A DNA stretch of 64,000 nt from Axinella damicornis (lineage: Eukaryota > Porifera > Demospongiae > Axinellida > Axinellidae). Shown in pieces: positions 24,570-38,222 of this stretch. The stretch is from assembly GCA_963931865.1 (NCBI GenBank), contig OZ007508.1, positions 10,166,781-10,230,780 of the forward strand. The letters are read 5' to 3'. Numbering within the stretch: position 1 is the first letter of the stretch; every line of letters begins with the position of its first letter. The notes under the pieces were generated by a model. That model saw only the letters and a program-made list of their open reading frames with translations, was not told the origin of the DNA and did no database searches. The translations under genes were made by a program, and so were the position numbers.

Positions 24570-26990
24570 GCCACGCCCCCACGGGGCCGGCCACGCCCCC
24601 ACCGTGCCGGCCACGTTTTCACGGGGCCAGCGACGCCCCACGGGGCCGGCTACGCCACCACGGGGCCGGCCACGCGCCCACGGGGCCGGCCACGCTCCCA
24701 CCGGGCCGGCCACGCCCCCACGGAGCCGGCCACGCCCCCACCGGGCCGGCCACGCCCCCACGGGGCCGGCCACGCCCCCATCAGGCCGGCCAAGCCCTCA
24801 CGGGGCCGGCAATGCCCCCACCGGGACGGCCACGCCCCCACCGGGCCGGCCACGCCCCCACCGTTCCGGCCACGCCCCCACGGGGCCAGCCACGCCCCAC
24901 GGGCCCGGCCTCGCCACCACGGAACCGGCCACGCCCCCACCGGGCCGGCCACGCCCCCACGGGGCCGGCCACGCCCCCACGGGGCCGGATTCGCCCCCAC
25001 GGGTCCGGCCACGCCCCCACGTGACCGGCCACACTCCCACGGTGCCGGCCACTCCTCCACAGGGCCGGCCACAACCCCACCGTGCCGGCCACGCCCCCAC
25101 GGGGCCGGTCACGCCGCCGCCGAGCCGGCCACGCCCCCACGGGTCCGGCCGCGCCCCCACGGGGTCGGCCACGCCCCCACCGGGACGGCCACGCTCCCAC
25201 AGGACCGGCCACGCCCACACGGTGCCGGGCCCGCCCCTACGGGGCCGGCCACGACCCCACCGTGCCAGCTACGCCCCCACGGGGCCGGCAACGCCCCCAC
25301 AGAGCTGGCAACGCCCCCATGGGGCCGGCCACGCCCCCACGGGACCGGGCACACCGCCACAAGACCGGCCAGGCCCCCACAGGGCGGCCACGACCCCACG
25401 GGACCGACCACGCCCGTACGGTGCCGGCCACGCCCCCACGGGGCCGGCCTCAACCCCACCGTGCCGGCCACGCCCCCACGGGGCCGGCAAAGCCCCCACC
25501 GAGCCGGCCACGCCCCACCAGGACGGCCACGCCCCCACCGGGCCGGCCACTCCCCCGCGGGGCCGTCCACGCCCCCACGGGGCCGGCCATGACCCCACGG
25601 GGCCGGCTTCGCCCCCACGGGACCGGCCACGCCCCCACGGGACCGGCCACGCCCCCTCGGAGCCGGCCACGCCCCCACCGGGCCGGCCACGCCCCCACCG
25701 GGCCAGCCACGCCCCCACCGGGCCGGCCACGCCCCCACGGGCCCGGCCACGCCCCCATCGGGCCGGCCACGCCCCCACCGGGCCGACCACGCCCCCACGG
25801 GACCGGCCACGCCCCCACTTGGCCGGCCACGCTTCCACGGGGCCGGCCATGCCCTTACGGGGCCGGCCTCGCCCCTAAGGGGCCGGCCACGCCCCAACGG
25901 GGCCGGTCACGCCCCCACGGGGCCGGCCACGGCTCCACGGGGCCGGCCACGCCCCCACGGGGCCGGCCACGCTCACACGGGGACGGCCACTCCCCCTCGG
26001 GGCCGGCCACACCCCCACGGGGCCGGCCACGCCCCCACGGGGCCGTCTTTGCCCCCAGGGGTCAGGCACGCCCCCAGGGGACCGGCCACACTCCCACGGT
26101 GCCGGCCACGCCCCCACGGGGCCGGCCACGACTCCACCGTGCCGGCAACGCCCCCACGGGGCCGGCCACGCCCCCACCGTTCCGGCCACGCCCCCACGGG
26201 GCCAGCCACGCCCCACGGGACCGGCCACGCCACCACGGGGCCGGCCACGCCCCCACGGGGCCGGCCACGCCCCCAACGGGCCGGCCACGCCCCCACGGGG
26301 CCGGCCACCCACCCACCGGGCCGGTCAGGCCCCCTCGGGGCCGTCCACGCCCCCACGAGGCCGGCCACGCCTCCACCGGGCCGGCCACGCCCCCACCGGG
26401 ATGGCCACGCCCCCACCGGGCCGGCCACGCCCCCACCGGGCCGTCCACGCCCCCACTGTGCGGCCACGCCCCCACGGGGCCGGCTACGCCCCCACGGGGC
26501 CGGCTTCGCCCCGGAGGGACCGGCCACGCCCCCACGGGACCGGTCACGCCCCGACGTTGCCGGCCACGCCCCCACGGGGCCGGCCACGACCCCACCGTGC
26601 CGGCCACGCCCCCACGGGGCCGGCCACGCCCCCACCGTGCCGGCCAAGTTTTCACGGGGCCAGCAACGCCGCACGGGGCCGGCCACGCCACCACGGGGCC
26701 GGCCACGCCCCCACGGGGCCGGCCACGCTCCCAACGGGCCGGCCACGCCCCCACGGAGCCGGCCACGCCCCCACCGGGCCGGCCACGCCCCCACGGGGCC
26801 GGCCACGCCCCCAACAGGCCGGCCAAGCCCCCACGGGGCCGGCAATGCCCCCACCGGGACGGCCACGCCCCCACCAGGCCGGCCACGCCCCCACCGTTCC
26901 GGCCACGCCCCCACGGGGCCAGCCACGCTCCACGGGCCCGGCCTCGCCACCACGGAGCCGGCCACGCCCCCACGGGGCCGGCCACGCCCC
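24570..26990 (+). repeat. Downstream partner of the 19.8-22.15 kb block
   Basis: Same variant succession as 19830-22150. It contains an additional stretch near 26.3 kb (CACCCACC, GGTCAGGCC) that in the left block resembles 19.55-19.58 kb instead, so the block is a mosaic and not a single clean copy. Confidence 0.7.
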
Positions 26991-29689
26991 CACCGGGCCG
27001 GCCACGCCCCCACGGGGCCGGCCACGCACCCACCGGACCGGTCACGCCCCCACGGGGCCGCCACGCCCCCACGGGGCCGGCCACGCCCCCATCGGGCCGG
27101 CCACGCCGCAACCGGGACGGCCACGCCCCCACCGGGCCAACAACGCCCCCACCGGGCCGGCCACGCACCCACGGGGCCGGCCACGCCCCCACGGGGCCGG
27201 ATTCGCCCCCACGGGACCGGTCACGCCCCCACGGGACCGGCCACACTCCCACGGTGCCGGCCACTTCTCCACGGGGCCGGCCACGACCCCACCGTGCCGG
27301 CCACGCCCCCACGGGGCCGGTCACGCCGCCACCGAGCCGGCCACGCCTCCACGGGTCCGGCCGCGCCCCCACGGGGTCGGCCACGCCCCCATTGGGCCGG
27401 TCACGCTCCCACAGGACCGGCCACGCCCCCACGGTGCCGGGCTCGCCCCCACGAGGCCGGCCACGACCCCACCGTGCCAGCTACGCCCCCACGGGGCCGG
27501 CAACGCCCCCACAGAGCTGGCAATGCCCCCACGGGGCCGGCCACGCCCCCACGGGACCGGCCACGCCGCCACAAGACCGGCCAGGCCCCCACAGGGCCGG
27601 CCACGACCCCACGGGACCGACCACGCCCCTACGGTGCCAACCACTCCCCCACGGGGCCGGTCTCAACCCCACCGTGCCGGCCACGCCCCCACGGGGCCGG
27701 CAAAGCCCCCACCGGGCCGGCCACGACCCACCAGGATGGCCACGGCCCCACCGGGCCGGCCACTCCCCCGCGGGGCCGTCCACGCCCCCACGGGGCCGGC
27801 CATGACCCCACGGGGCCGGCTTCGCCCCCACAGGACCGGCCACGCCCCCACGGGACCGGCCATGCCCCCACGGAGCCGGCCACGCCCCCACCGGGCCGGC
27901 CACGCCACCACGGGGCCGGCCACGCCCCCACCGGGCCGGCCACGCCACCACGTGCCCGGCCACGCCCCCATCGGGCCGGCCACGCCCACACCGGGCCGAC
28001 CACGCCCCCACGGGACCGGCCACGCCCCCACTGGGCCGGCTACGCCTCCACGGGGTCGGCCACGACCTTACGGGGCCGGCCTCGCCCCTAAGGGGCCGGC
28101 CACGCCCCAACGGGGCCGGTCACGCCCCCACGGGGCCGGACACGCCTCCACGGGGCCGGCCATACCCCCACAGGCCGGCTTCGCCCCCGAGGGACCGGCC
28201 ACGCCCCCACGGGACCGGCCACGCCCCCTCGGAGCTGGCCACGCCCACACGGGACCGGTCGCGAACCCTCGTGCCGGCCACGCCCCTACCGGGCCGGCCA
28301 CGCCCCCACGGGCCCGGCCACGCCCCCATCGGGCCGGCCACGCCCCCACCGGGCCGACCACGCCCCCACGGGACCGGCCACGCCCCCACTTGGCCGGCCA
28401 CGCCTCCACGAGGCCGGCCACGCCCTTACGGGACCGGCCTCGGCCCTAAGGGGCTGGCCACGCCCTAACGGGGCCGGTCACGCCCCCACGGTGCCGACCA
28501 CGGCTCCACGGGGCCGGCCACGCCCCCACGGGGCCGGCCACGCTCACATGGGGACGGCCACTCCCCCACGGGGCCGGCCACTCCCCCACGGGGCCGGACA
28601 CGCCTCCACGGGCCGGCCATACCCCCACGGGCCGGCTTCGCCCCCGAGGGACCGGCCACGCCCCCACGGGACCGGCCACGCCCCCTCGGAGCTGGCCACG
28701 CCCACACGGGACCGGCCGCAAACCCATCGTGCCAGCCACGCCCCCACGGGGACGGCCACGCCCCCACAGGGCCGGCCACGCCCCCACGGTGCCGGCCACA
28801 CCCCCAACGGGCCGGCCAAGCTCCCACGGGGCAGGCCACGCCCCCACCTGGACGGCCACGCCTCCACCGGGCCGGCCCCGCCCCCACCGGACCGGCCACG
28901 CCCCCACGGGTCCGCCAACGCCCCCACGGAACCGGCGACGCTCCCACGGTGCCAGCCACGCCCCCACGGGGCCGGCCACGACCCCAACGTGCCGGCCACG
29001 CCCCCACCGAGCCGGCCACGTCCCCACGGGTCCTGCCACGCCACCACGGGGCCGGCCACGCCCCCACTGGGCCGGCCACGCTCCCACGGGGCCGGCCACG
29101 CTCCCACGGGGCCGGCCACGCCCCCACGGTGCCGGCCACGCCCCCACGGGGCCGGCCACGACCCCACCGTGCCAGCCACGCCCCCACGGGCCGGCGACGC
29201 CCCCACGGAGCCGGCCACGCCCCCACGGGGCGGGCCACGCCTTCACGGGACCGGTCACGCCCCCACGGGGCCGGCCACGCCCCCATAGGGCTGGTAACGA
29301 CCACACCGTGCCGGCCACGCCCGCACGGGATCGGCCACGTCCCCACGGGACCGACCACGCCCCCTCAGTGCCGGCCACGCCCCCACGGGGCCGGCCACGA
29401 CCCCACAGTGCCGGCCACGCCCCCACGGGGCCGGCCACGCCCCCACCGGGCCGGCCACGCCCCCATTTTGACGGCCACGCCCCCACCGGGCCGGCTACGT
29501 CCCCACCGGACCGGCCACGCCCCCACGGGGCCGGCCACGCCCCCACGGGGCCGGCTTCGCCCCCACGGGACCGGCCACGCCCCCAGGGGACCGGCCACGC
29601 CCCCACGGGGCCGGCCACACCCCCACCGGGCCGCCACACCCCCACCGGGACGGCCATGCCACCACCGGGCCGGCCACGCCCCCACCGGG

Positions 29690-32060
29690 CCGACCACGCC
29701 TCCACGGGGCCGGCCACGCCCCCACGGGGCCGGTTTCGCCCCCACGGGTCCGGCCACGCCCCCACGGAACCGGCCCAGCTCCCACGGTGCCGGCCACGCC
29801 CCCACGGACCGACCACGACCCCACCGTGCCGGCCACGCCCCGCCGAGCCGGCCACACACCCATGCGTCCTGCCACGCCCCCACGGGGCCGGCCACGCTCC
29901 CACGGGGTCGGCCACGCCCCCACGGTGCCGGCCACGCCCCCACGGGGCCGGCCACGACCCCACCGTGCCAGCCACGCCCCCACGGGGCCGGCAACACCCC
30001 CACGGAGCCGGCCACGCCCCAACGGGGCCGGCCGCGCCCCCACGGGAAAAGCCCCGCCCCCACGGGGCCGGCCCCGCCCCCATAGGGCCGGTCACGACCC
30101 CACCGTGCCGGCCACGCCCCCTCGGGACCGGCCACGCTCCCACGGGACCGACCACGCCTCACGGTGCCGGCCACGCCCCCACGGGTCCGGCCACGATCCA
30201 ACCGTGCCGGCCACGCCCCCACTGGGCCGGCCACGCCCCCACCGGGCCGGCCACGCCCCAACAAGGACGGCCACGCCCCAACCGGGCCGGCCACGTCCCC
30301 ACCGGGTCTGTCACGCCCCACGGGGCCGGCCACGCCACCACGGGGCCGGCCACGCCCCCAACGGGCCGGCCACGCGCCCACGGGGCCGGCCACGCCCCTA
30401 CCGGGCCGGCCACAATCCCACCGTGCCGGCCACGCCCCCACGGGACCGGCCACGCCCCCACCATTCCGGCCACGCCCCCACGGGGCCGGCCACACCCCCA
30501 CCGAGCCGCCACACCCCCACCGGGACGGCCATGCCACCACCGGGCCGGCCACGCCCCCAACGGGCCGACCACGCCTCCACGGGGCCGGCCACGCCCCCAC
30601 GGGGCCGGTTTCGCCCCCACGGGTCCGGCCACGCCCCCACGGAACCGGCCCAGCTCCCACGGTGCCGGCCACGCCCCCACGGTACCGACCACGACCCCAC
30701 CGTGCCGGCCACGCCCCGCCGAGCCGGCCACACACCCATGCGTCCGGCCACGCCCCCACGGGGCCGGCCACGCTCCCACGGGGCCGGCCACGCCCCCACG
30801 GTGCCGGCCACGCCCCCACGGGGCCGGTCACGACCCCACCGTGCCAGCCACGCCCCCACGGGGCCGGCAACGCCCCAACGGAGCCGGCCAAGCCCCCACG
30901 GGGCCGGCCACGCCCCCACGGGACCGGCCCCGCCCCCACGGGGCAGGCCCCGCCCCCATAGGGCCGGCCACGACCCCACCGTGCCGGCCATGCCCCCACG
31001 GGACCGGCCACGCTCCCACGGGACCGACCACGCCTCACGGTGCCGGCCACGCCCCCACGGGTCCGGCCACGATCCAACCGTGCCGGCCACGCCCCCACTG
31101 GGCCGGCCACGCCCCCACCGGGCCGGCCACGCCCCAACAAGGACGGCCACGCCCCAACCGGGCCTGCCACGTCCCCACCGGGTCTGCCACGACCCACGGG
31201 GCCGGCCACGCCACCACGGGGACGGCCACGCCCCCACGGGGCCGGCCACGCCCCCAACGGGCCGGCCACGCTCCCACGGGGCCGGCCACGCCCCTACCGG
31301 GCCGGCCACGATCCCACCGTGCCGGCCACGCCCCCCCGGGACCGGCCACGCCCCCACGGAACCGGCCCAGCTCCCACGGTGCCGGCCACGCCCCCACGGG
31401 ACCGACCACGACCCCACCGTGCCGGCCACTCCCCGCCGAGCCGGCCACACACCCATGCGTCCGGCCACGCCCCCACGGGGCCGGCCACGCTCCCACGGGG
31501 CCGGTCACGCCCCCACGGTGCCGGCCACGCCCCCACGGGGCCGGTCACGACCCCACCATGCCAGCCACGCCCCCACGGGGCCGGCAACGCCCCCACGGAG
31601 CCGGCCAAGCCCCCACGGGGCCGGCTACGCCCCCACGGGACCGGCCCCGCCCCCACGGGGCCGGCCCCGCCCCCATAGGGCCGGCCACGACCCCACCGTG
31701 CCGGCCACGCCCCCACGGGACCGGCCACGCTCCCACGGGACCGACCACGCCTCACGGTGCCGGCCACGCCCCCACGGGTCCGGCCACGATCCAACCGTGC
31801 CGGCCACGCCCCCACTGGGCCGGCCACGCCCCCACCGGGCCGGCCACGCCCCAACAAGGACGGCCACGCCCCAACCGGGCCGGCCACGTCCCCACCGGGA
31901 CTGCCACGCCCCACGGGGCCGGCCACGCCACCACGGGGACGGCCACGCCCCCACGGGGCCGGCCACGCCCCCAACGGGCCGGCCACGATCCCACGGGGCC
32001 GGCCACGCCCCTACCGGGCCGGCCACGATCCCACCGTGCCGGCCACGCCCCCACGGGACC
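29690..32060 (+). repeat. Three successive higher-order units of about 0.72-0.87 kb
   Basis: A set of rare variants recurs three times in the same order: GGCCCAGCTCC at about 29783, 30651 and 31367; CCGCCGAGCC followed by CACACACCCATGCGTCC near 29849, 30717 and 31434; and CACGCCTCACGG followed by CACGATCCAACCG near 30145, 31028 and 31745. Spacings are about 870 and 717 bases, so one interval gained or lost units. The same CACGCCTCACGG marker recurs at about 38.17, 41.41, 41.99 and 42.67 kb. Confidence 0.8.
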
Positions 32061-34409
32061 GGCCACGCCCCCACCATTTTGGCCACGCCCCCACGGGGCC
32101 TGCCACGCCACCACTGGGCCGGCCACGCCCCCACGGGGCCGGCCACACCCCCACCGGGCCGGCCACGCCCCCACGGGACCGGCCACGCTCCCACCGGGCC
32201 GGCCACGCCCCCACGGGGCCGGCCACGCCCCCACGGGACCGGCCAAGCCCCCTCAGGGCTGGCCACGACCCCACTGTGCCGGCCACGCCCCCACGGGGCC
32301 GGCCACCGTGCCGGCCACGCCCCCACGGGGCCGGCCACGCCCCCACGGGCCCGGCCACGCCCCCACCAGGCCGGCCACGCCCCCACCGGGCCGGCCACGC
32401 CCACACTGGGCCGGCCACGACTCCACGGGACCGGCCACGCCTTTACGGGGCCGGCCACGCCCTTAAGGGGCCGGCCATGCCTCCACGGGGCCGGTCACGC
32501 CACCACGGGGCCGGCCACGGCTCCAAGGGGCCGGCCACGCCCCCACGGGGCCGGCCACGCTCCCACTGGGCCGGCTATTCCCCCACGGGAACGGCCACGT
32601 CCCCACGGGGCCGGCCACGCTGCCACGGGGCCGGACATGCCTCCACGGGGCCGGCCACACCCACACGGGGCCGGCTTCACCCCCGAGGTACCGGCCACGC
32701 CCCCACGGGCCCGGCCACGCCCCCACGGAGCTGGCCACACCCACACGGGACCGGTCGCGAAATCACCGTTCCGGCCACGCCCCCACGGGGCCGGCCACGC
32801 CCCCACCGGGCCGGCCATGACCCCACGGGCCGGCCACGCCCCCACCGGGTTGGCCACGCCCCCACGGGGCCGGCCACGCACCCACCGGGCCGGACACGCC
32901 CACACGGGGCCGGCCACGCCCCCACGGGACCGGCCAAGCCCCCTAAGGGCCGGCCACGACCCACTGTGCCGGCCACGCTCCCACGGGACAGGCCACGCCC
33001 CCACGGGACCGACCACGTCCCTTCGGTGCCGGCCACGCCCCCACGGGGCCGGCCACCGTGCCGGACACGCCCCCACGGGGCCGGCCACGACCCCATCGGG
33101 CCGGCCACGCCCAAACAGGACGGCCACGCTCCCACCGGGCCGGCCACGCCCCCACGGGGCCGGTCACGCCTCCACGGGACCGGCCACGCCCGCACGAAGC
33201 CGGCCACGCCCCCACCGGGCCGGCCACGCCCCCACAAGGTCGGCCAGGCCCCCTCCTGGCCTACCACGCCCCCACGGGCCCGGCCACGCCCCCACCAGGC
33301 CGGCCACGCCCCCACCGGGCCGGCCACGCCCCCACCGGACCGGCCACGCCCCCACGGGGCCGGCCACGCCCCCACTGGGCCGGCCACGACTCCACGGGAC
33401 CGGCCACGCCCTTACGGGGCCGGCCACGCCCTTAAGGGGCCGGCCATGCCCCCACGGGGCCGGTCACGCCACCACGGGGCCGGCCACGGCTCCAAGGGGC
33501 CGGCTACGCCCCCACGGGGCCGGCCACGCTCCCACGGGGCCGGCTACTCCCCCACGGAGCCGGCCACGTCCCCACGGGGCCGGCCACGCCCCCACGGGGC
33601 CGGACACGCCTCCACGGGGCCGGCCACGCCCCCACGGGGCCGGCTTCGCCCCCGAGGTACCGGCCACGCCCCCACGGGACAGGCCACGCCCCCACGGAGC
33701 TGGCCACGCCCACACGGGACCGGTCGCGAACTCACCGTTCCGGCCACGCCCCCACGGGGCCGGCCACGCCCCCACCGGGCCGGCAATGCCCCCACGGGGC
33801 CGGCCACGCCCCCACCGGGTTGGCCACGCCCCCACGGGGCCGGCCACGCACCCACCGGGCCGGCCACGCCCCCACGGGGCCGGCCACACCCCCACGGAAC
33901 CGGCCAAGCCCCCTAAGGGCCGGCCACAACCCCACTGTGCCGGCCACGCTCCCACGGGACAGGCCACGCCCCCACGGGACCGACCACGTCCCTACGGTGC
34001 CGGCCACGTCCCCACGGGGCCGGCCACCGTGCCGGACACGCCCCCACGGGGCCGGCCACGACCCCATCGGGCCGGCCACGCCCCACCAGGACGGCCACGC
34101 CCCCACCGGGCCGGCCACGCCCCCACGGGGCCGGTCACGCCACCACGGGACCGGCCACGCCCCCACGGAGCCGGCCACGCCCCAATCGGGCCGGCCACGC
34201 CCCCACGGGGCCGGCCAGGCCCCCTCCTGGCCTGCCACGCCCCCACGGGCCGGGCCACGCCCCCACCAGGCCGGCCACGCCCCCACCGGGCCGGCCACGC
34301 CCCCACCGGACCGGCAACGCCCCCACGGGGCCGGCCACGCCCCCACTGGGCCGGCCACGACTCCACGGGACTGGCCACGCCCTTACGGGGCCGGCCACGC
34401 CCTTAAGGG

Positions 34410-35700
34410 GCCGGCCATGCCCCCACGGGGCCGGTCACGCCACCACGGGGCCGGCCACGGCTCCACGGGGCCGGCCACGCCCCCACGGGGCCGGCCACGC
34501 TCCCACCGGGCCGGCCACGCCCCCACGGGGCCGGCCACGCCCCCACGGGACCGGCCAAGCTCCCTCAGGGCCGGCCACGACCCCACTGTGCCGGCCACGC
34601 CCCCACGGGACCGGCCACGCCCCCACGGGATCGACCACGTCCCTACGGTGCCGGCCACGCCCCCACGGGGCCGGCCACCGTGCCGGACACGCCCCCACGG
34701 GGCCGGCCACGACCCCACCGGGCCGGCCACCCCCCACCGGACCGGTCACGCCCCCACGGGGACGGACACGCCCCCACCAGGCCGGCCACGCCCCCACCGG
34801 GCCGGCCACGCCCACACCGGACCGGCCACGCCCCCACGGGGCTGGCCACCCCCCCACTGGGCCGGCCACGACTCCACGGGACCGGCCACGCCCTTACGGG
34901 GCCGGCCACGCCCTTAAGGGGCCGGCCATGCCCCCACGGTGCCGGTCACGCCAGCACGGGGCCGGCCACGGCTCCACGGGGCCGACCACGCCCCCACGGG
35001 GCCGGCCACGCTCCCACAGGGCCGGCCACGCCCCCACAGGGCCGGCCACGCCCCCACGGGACCGGCCAAGCTCCCTCAGGGCCGGCCACGACCCCACTGT
35101 GCCGGCCACGCCCCCACGGGACCGGCCACGCCCCCACGGGATCGACCACGTCCCTACGGTGCTGGCCACGCCCCCACGGGGCCGGCCACCGTGCCGGACA
35201 CGCCCCCACGGGGCCGGCCACGACCCCACCGGGCCGGCCACCCCCCACCGGACCGGCCACGCCCCCACGGGGCCGGACACGCCCCCACCAGGCCGGCCAC
35301 GCCCCCACCGGGCCGGCCACGCCCACACCGGACCGGCCACGCCCCCACGGGGCCGGCCACCCCCCCACTGGGCCGGCCACGACTCCACGGGACCGGCCAC
35401 GCCCTTACGGGGCCGGCCACGCCCTTAAGGGGCCGGCCATGCCCCCACGGGGCCGGTCACGCCACCACGGGGCCGGCCACGGCTCCACGGGGCCGACCAC
35501 GCCCCCACGGGGCCGGCCACGCTCCCACCGGGACAGGCCACGCCCCCACGGGGCCGGCCACGCCCCCACGGGACCGGCCAAGCTCCCTCAGGGCCGGCCA
35601 CGACCCCACTGTGCCGGCCACGCCCCCACGGGACCGGCCACGCCCCCACGGGATCGACCACGTCCCTACGGTGCCGGCCACGCCCCCACAGGGCCGGCCA
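34410..35700 (+). repeat. 511-base higher-order repeat, two full copies and a partial third
   Basis: The stretch beginning GGCCATGCCCC, then GGTCACGCCAC/AGC and CACGGCTCC starts at about 34410, 34921 and 35432, exactly 511 bases apart. The odd spacing comes from one 12-base short unit per copy (34671-34682, 35182-35193, 35694-35705) and other small length changes. The third copy diverges after about 35.7 kb. Confidence 0.85.
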
Positions 35701-38222
35701 CCGTGCCGGACACGCCCCCACGGGGCCGGCCACGACCCCACCGGGCCGGCCACGCCCCACCAGGACGGCCACGCCCCCACCGGGCCGGCCACGCCCCCAC
35801 GGGCCCGGTCACGCCCCAACGGGGCCGGCCACGCCCCCACGGGGCCGGCTTCGTCCCTACGGGACCGACCACGCCCCCACGGGACCGGCCACGCCCCCAC
35901 GGAGCCGGCTACGCCCCCTCCGGGCCGGCCACGCCCCCACGGGGACGGCCACGCCCCCACCAGGCCGGCCACGCCCCCACCGGGCCGGCCACGCCCCCAC
36001 CGGGCCGGCCACGCCCCCACGGGGCCGGCCACGCCCCCACTGGGCCGGCCACGACTCCACGGGACCGGCCACGCCCTTACGGGGCCGGCCACACCCTTAA
36101 GGGGCCGGCCATGCCCCCACGGGGCCGGTCACGCCACCACGGGGCCGGCTACGGCTCCACGGGGCCGGCCACGCCCCCACGGGGCCGACCACGCTCCCAC
36201 GGGGCCGGCTACTCCCCCACGGGGCCGGCCACGTCCCCACGGGGCCGGCCACGCCCCCACGGGCCCGGACACGCCTCCACGGGGCCGGCCACGCCCCCAC
36301 GGGGCCGGCTTCGCCCCCGAGGCACCGGCCACGCCCCCACGGGACCGGCCACGACCCCACGGAGCTGGCCACGCCCACACGGGACCGGTCGCGAACTCAC
36401 CGTTCCGGCCACGCCCCCACGGGGCCGGCCACGCCCCCACCGGGCCGGCCACGCCCCCACGGGGCTGGCCACGCCCCCACCGGGTTGGCCAAGCCCCCAC
36501 GGGGCCGGCCACGCACCCACCGGGCCGGCCACGCCCCCACGGGGCCTGCCACGCCCCCACGGGACCGGCCAAGCCCCCTAAGGGCCGGCCACGACCCCAC
36601 TGTGCCGGCCACGCCCCCACGGGACAGGCCACGCCCCCACGGGACCGACCACGTCCCTACGGTGCCGGCCACGCCCCCACGGGGCCGGCCACCGTGACGG
36701 ACACGCCCCCACGGGGCCGGCCACGACCCCACCGGGCCGGCCACGCCCCACCAGGACGGCCACGCCCCCATCGGACCGGCCACGCCCCCACGGGGCCGGT
36801 CACGCCCCCACGGGGCCGGCCACTCCCCCACGGGGCCGGCTTCGCCCCCACGGGACCGACCACGCCTCCACGGGACCGGCCACGCCCCCATGGAGCCGGC
36901 CACGCCCCCACCGGGCAAGCCACGCCCCCAAGGGGCCGGCCAGGCCCCCTCCGGACCGGCCACGCCCCCACGGGCCCGGCCACGCCCCCACCAGGCCGGC
37001 CACGCCCACACCGGGCCGGCCACGCCCCCACCGGGCCGGCCACGCCCCCACGGGGCCGGCCACGCCTCCACGTGGCCGGCCACGCCCCCACTAGGCCGGC
37101 CACGACTCCACGGGACCGGCCACGCCCTTACAGGGCCGGCCACACCCTTAAGGGGCCGGCCATGCCCCCACGGGGCCGGCCAAGCTCCCACGGGGCCGGC
37201 CACTCCCCCACGGGGCCGGCCACGTCCCCACGGGGCCGGCCACGCCCCCACGGGGCCGGACACGCCTTCACGGGGCCTGCCACGCCCCCACGGGGCCGGC
37301 TTCGCCCCCGAGGTATCGGCCACGCCCCCACGGGACCGGTCACGCCCCCACGGAGCTGGCCACGCCCACACGGGACCGGTCGCGAACCCACCATTCCGGC
37401 CACGCCCCCACCGGGCCGGCCACGCCCCCACGGGGCCGGCCACACCCCCACCGGGACGGCCACGCCCCCACCGGGCCGGCCGTGCCGGCCACGCTCCCAC
37501 GGGGCCGGCCACGCCCCCACGGTGCCGGCCACGCCCCCACGGGGCCGGCCACGACCCCACCGTGCCAGCCACGCCCCCACGGGGCCGGCAACGCCCCCAC
37601 AGAACCGGCCACGCCTCCACGGGGCGGGCCACGCCCCCCCGGGTCCGGCCACCCCCCCACGGGGCCGGCCACGCCCCCATAGGGCCGGTAATGACCCCAC
37701 CGTGCCGGCCACGCCCCCACCGGACCGGCCACGTCCCCACGGGACCGACCACGCCCCCACGGTGCCGGCCACGCCCCCACGGGGCCGGCCACGACCCCAC
37801 AGTGTCGGCCACGCCCCCACGGGGCCGGCCACGCCCCCTCCGGGCCTGCCACGCCCCCACCAGGACGGCCACGCCCCTACCGGGCCGGCTACGTCCCCAC
37901 CGGGCCTTCCACGCCCCCACGGGGCCGGTCACGCCCCCACGGGGCCGGATTCGCCCCCACGGGACCGGGCACGCCCCCAGGGGACCGGCCACGCCCCCAC
38001 GGGGCCGGCCACGCCCCAACCAGGCCGGCCACTCCCCCACGGGGCCGGCCACGCCCCCACCGGGCCGCCACGCCCCCACCGGGATGGCCACGCCCCCACC
38101 GGGCCGGCCACGCCCCCGCCGGGCCGGCCACGCCCCCACGGGACCGGCCGCGCCCCAACGGGACCGACCACGCCTCACGGTACCGGCCACGCCCCCACGG
38201 GTCCAGCCACAACCCCACCGTG
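34982..38222 (+). repeat. 3.24-kb higher-order unit, copy 1
   Basis: About 162 units that are repeated immediately downstream at an offset of 3241, then 3240, then 3239 bases. The two single-base offset changes are G or C losses in copy 2 near 38960 and 40810. Copies are almost identical base for base, clearly closer than most other block pairs in the window, so this looks like the most recent large duplication here. Confidence 0.92.
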
